Shown here piece by piece: positions 62,341-64,000 of a stretch of 64,000 nt of DNA. The notes under the pieces are model-generated. The model worked only from the letters and a program-made list of their open reading frames with translations, had not been told where the DNA came from and made no database searches. Origin of the DNA: Mechercharimyces sp. CAU 1602 (GTDB lineage Bacteria; Bacillota; Bacilli; Thermoactinomycetales; JANTPT01); NCBI RefSeq assembly GCF_024753565.1, contig NZ_JANTPT010000001.1, positions 1,321,969 to 1,385,968 on the forward strand, read 5' to 3'. Within the stretch, counting starts at the first letter, position 1, and each line of letters opens with the position of its first letter. Made by a program: the position numbers and the translations under genes.

Positions 62341-63420
62341 TTATAAGATAAGTACTTGGCTTGTGTCAAGGTTTTTAGCTTGTCGCTTTTCTGGCAAGGT
62401 CTCTAAATACATTACCGCTTCCTCCAAAGAAGAAACAGGAACGACTCTAATATCTAATCCATCTCTTTTGACTCTCTCCCTCGCATCATGTGTATTACGC
62501 TCCGTTTCTGTACGGTCTCGCGGCACGAAAAAGAGCTCCGCTCCAGCTTGCTCAGCCGCTAATACCTTATATGAAGCACCTCCGATCTGACCTACTTCTC
62601 CCGTTGTCGATAGCGTGCCAGTCCCAGCAACTTTATATCCCTTAGACAAATCCCCTTCGCTTAAAAGGTCCACCATCTGCAAAGCAAACAACAACCCTGC
62701 CGAAGGACCACCAATCTCCTCTACCGCTATCTCAACTTCTGGCTTTGTTTCAACTTCACGGTCGACGACAGGAACGATCCCCATCCCCACGTTAGCACTT
62801 GGATCCTCAGATAGCGGACGTAGGGTAATCGTCCCTTTCCTTCTTTCTCTTTGCCGTTCATACACGATATCTACCTTATCCCCTGTTTTTTTTTCATCCA
62901 ATAACTCCCCTAATTGCTCAACACTATTCACCCTCTCTCCATCGACAGCAACCAGGACATCACCGGGCATTAACTCCCTGGTTGCTCCCATCCCCTCCAC
63001 TACACGCAAAATTTTTAACCCGCGGTTATCCACTGTGACATCTTTCTCCGCAAATGTATAGGCAGCAATAATGGCCGCTTCTTGCGAGGACTCCATCATC
63101 TCCTCTTGTCGCACCCGATACTCCTGCGGGTCTTCCCCTTTTATCACTACTTCTTCCTCCGCGATCAATTCAGAATCTCGGTCTACATTGGCATACACGT
63201 ACCAAAAGATATTTCCTTTCACCAGTGAAATCGTCGTTAAATAAAAGCGATGATAGATGTCTTCTTCTCCTGCAATCGACATCATTGAACCCACATCCTG
63301 TGCTGAACCTGGTTTCATCACATAGTACGGTACCGGAACCAGCAAGATGGACAACATAAAAAACACCATGAGGATGCTTTTATAAGGTATTTTTCTAGTC
63401 CAGTTCCTTTGACTCCTCAT
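62341..63420 (-). CDS. ylbL: YlbL-type membrane-anchored Lon-like serine protease with PDZ domain
   Basis: 359 residues. N-terminal anchor (SILMVFFMLSILLVPVPYYV, about 15-34), PDZ domain (about 125-205, GATRELMPGDVLVAVDGERV) and S16 Lon protease domain with Ser in EIGGPSAGLLFAL (about 237) and Lys in GGASYKVLAAEQAGA (about 280), the Ser-Lys dyad. YlbL proteins degrade a cell-division inhibitor after DNA damage in Bacillus. Overlaps ylbK by 26 bases. Confidence 0.93.
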   Translation of the reverse strand: MRSQRNWTRKIPYKSILMVFFMLSILLVPVPYYVMKPGSAQDVGSMMSIAGEEDIYHRFYLTTISLVKGNIFWYVYANVDRDSELIAEEEVVIKGEDPQEYRVRQEEMMESSQEAAIIAAYTFAEKDVTVDNRGLKILRVVEGMGATRELMPGDVLVAVDGERVNSVEQLGELLDEKKTGDKVDIVYERQRERRKGTITLRPLSEDPSANVGMGIVPVVDREVETKPEVEIAVEEIGGPSAGLLFALQMVDLLSEGDLSKGYKVAGTGTLSTTGEVGQIGGASYKVLAAEQAGAELFFVPRDRTETERNTHDARERVKRDGLDIRVVPVSSLEEAVMYLETLPEKRQAKNLDTSQVLIL

Positions 63421-64000
63421 CTGAACCTTCTTCCCCCCAGTGATCTATCAAATGCTGAATGCGTTCCACTTGGATCGTAGCTGCCTCCACTCCACGAGCA
63501 ATACATGTTTTTGCTTCTGTAAAAGCTGTAGCACTAATTCTATCCATATCAGGGTGAATGATTACATCTGCATCCAAAATCCGCTCGCTTAAGATTTCAC
63601 GTTCCATCAAAATAATGGACTCCAAAATCACATCAAATATTGTGTTAATTTGCGTAGACGGAGAACGAGGATGTACATCGACTGCGATCACCAGATCCGC
63701 CCCCATTTCCCGCACAACTGAAATGGGGACACGGTCAATCACACCCCCATCAACAAGAACTTGCTCCCCTTGTCGAACCGGCTCAAATATACCTGGGATA
63801 GAAATACTGGCTCGAACAGCCTCGTCGGTAGGACCATGAGTGAAGACAACACGTTTTCCCTGAGTTAAATCAGTTGCCACTACTGCAGTCGGAATATCTA
63901 ACTCTTCTAACCGCTTTTTCTTTGTTAAAAGACGAACCAATTCCCGTGCTTTTTCTCCGCTTAACAAACCCTTTTTTGGAATGGTAAAGTCAAGCCAAAC
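63395..64000 (-). CDS. ylbK: Patatin-like phospholipase (YlbK/RssA family), partial
   Basis: The frame continues past the window edge. Visible: WLDFTIPKKGLLSGEKA, then SISIPGIFEPV, VLVDGGVIDRVPISVV with the Asp of the Ser-Asp dyad (DGG) and an acidic C-terminal tail. The GXSXG serine is outside the window. It overlaps ylbL by 26 bases, so the two are coupled. Confidence 0.9.
   Translation of the reverse strand, partial: VWLDFTIPKKGLLSGEKARELVRLLTKKKRLEELDIPTAVVATDLTQGKRVVFTHGPTDEAVRASISIPGIFEPVRQGEQVLVDGGVIDRVPISVVREMGADLVIAVDVHPRSPSTQINTIFDVILESIILMEREILSERILDADVIIHPDMDRISATAFTEAKTCIARGVEAATIQVERIQHLIDHWGEEGSDEESKELD

Overview
The window looks like the chromosome of an endospore-forming Bacillota, order Bacillales. 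The housekeeping genes match that group closely: rbgA, sipS-type signal peptidase, rplS, trmD, rimM, rpsP, ffh, ylxM, ftsY, smc and rnc run together, followed by a FapR-controlled fatty-acid operon and ylbK-ylbL-yceD-rpmF. A SleL-like LysM/GH18 spore-cortex hydrolase, DegV, YlbK and a thermolysin-type exoprotease agree. The mix of genes would suit Thermoactinomycetaceae, but I cannot prove the family from sequence alone.

Left part (1-24 kb): sucD (cut by the window edge) and sucC, then genes read in both directions. These include a membrane-anchored cupredoxin, SleL-like hydrolase, NAD(P)-binding reductase, two paralogous secreted lipases (6.5-8.2 and 20.2-21.9 kb, opposite orientation), an M4 neutral protease, the two-GTPase dynamin DynA with an HD-type dNTPase, a hemolysin III/PAQR membrane protein, DegV, a DUF1295 membrane enzyme and a CarH/LitR-type B12-binding MerR regulator. 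Repeats with a TTGTACA core lie over the -35 elements of the degV/DUF1295 divergent promoters and in front of the regulator gene. Together they look like a light- or cobalamin-responsive switch.

Middle part (24-43 kb): an accessory region. It has a DUF2935-like protein, an amidohydrolase, a cell-surface alpha/beta hydrolase and a family of SBBP beta-propeller proteins ending in a short collagen-like tail. Two of these are intact, one is an internally deleted pseudogene and one is a C-terminal relic. Also present are a duplicated DUF1259-like protein, a matrixin protease, an internally deleted IS3-family element, a paired hairpin repeat, tiny membrane-protein genes, and an 82-residue gene whose Shine-Dalgarno and start codon lie in a perfect 40-bp palindrome. 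The conserved comM gene and its usual neighbour yraN sit within or beside this region, so accessory DNA appears to separate genes that are normally close together.

Right part (43-64 kb): almost entirely minus-strand core genes for RNA maturation, ribosome assembly, protein export (SRP, FtsY, signal peptidase), chromosome condensation (SMC), RNase III, and fatty-acid and phospholipid synthesis (fapR-plsX-fabH-fabD-fabG-acpP-fabF). A FapR box overlaps the fapR promoter, whose -35 shares bases with the rpmF terminator. The window ends inside ylbK.
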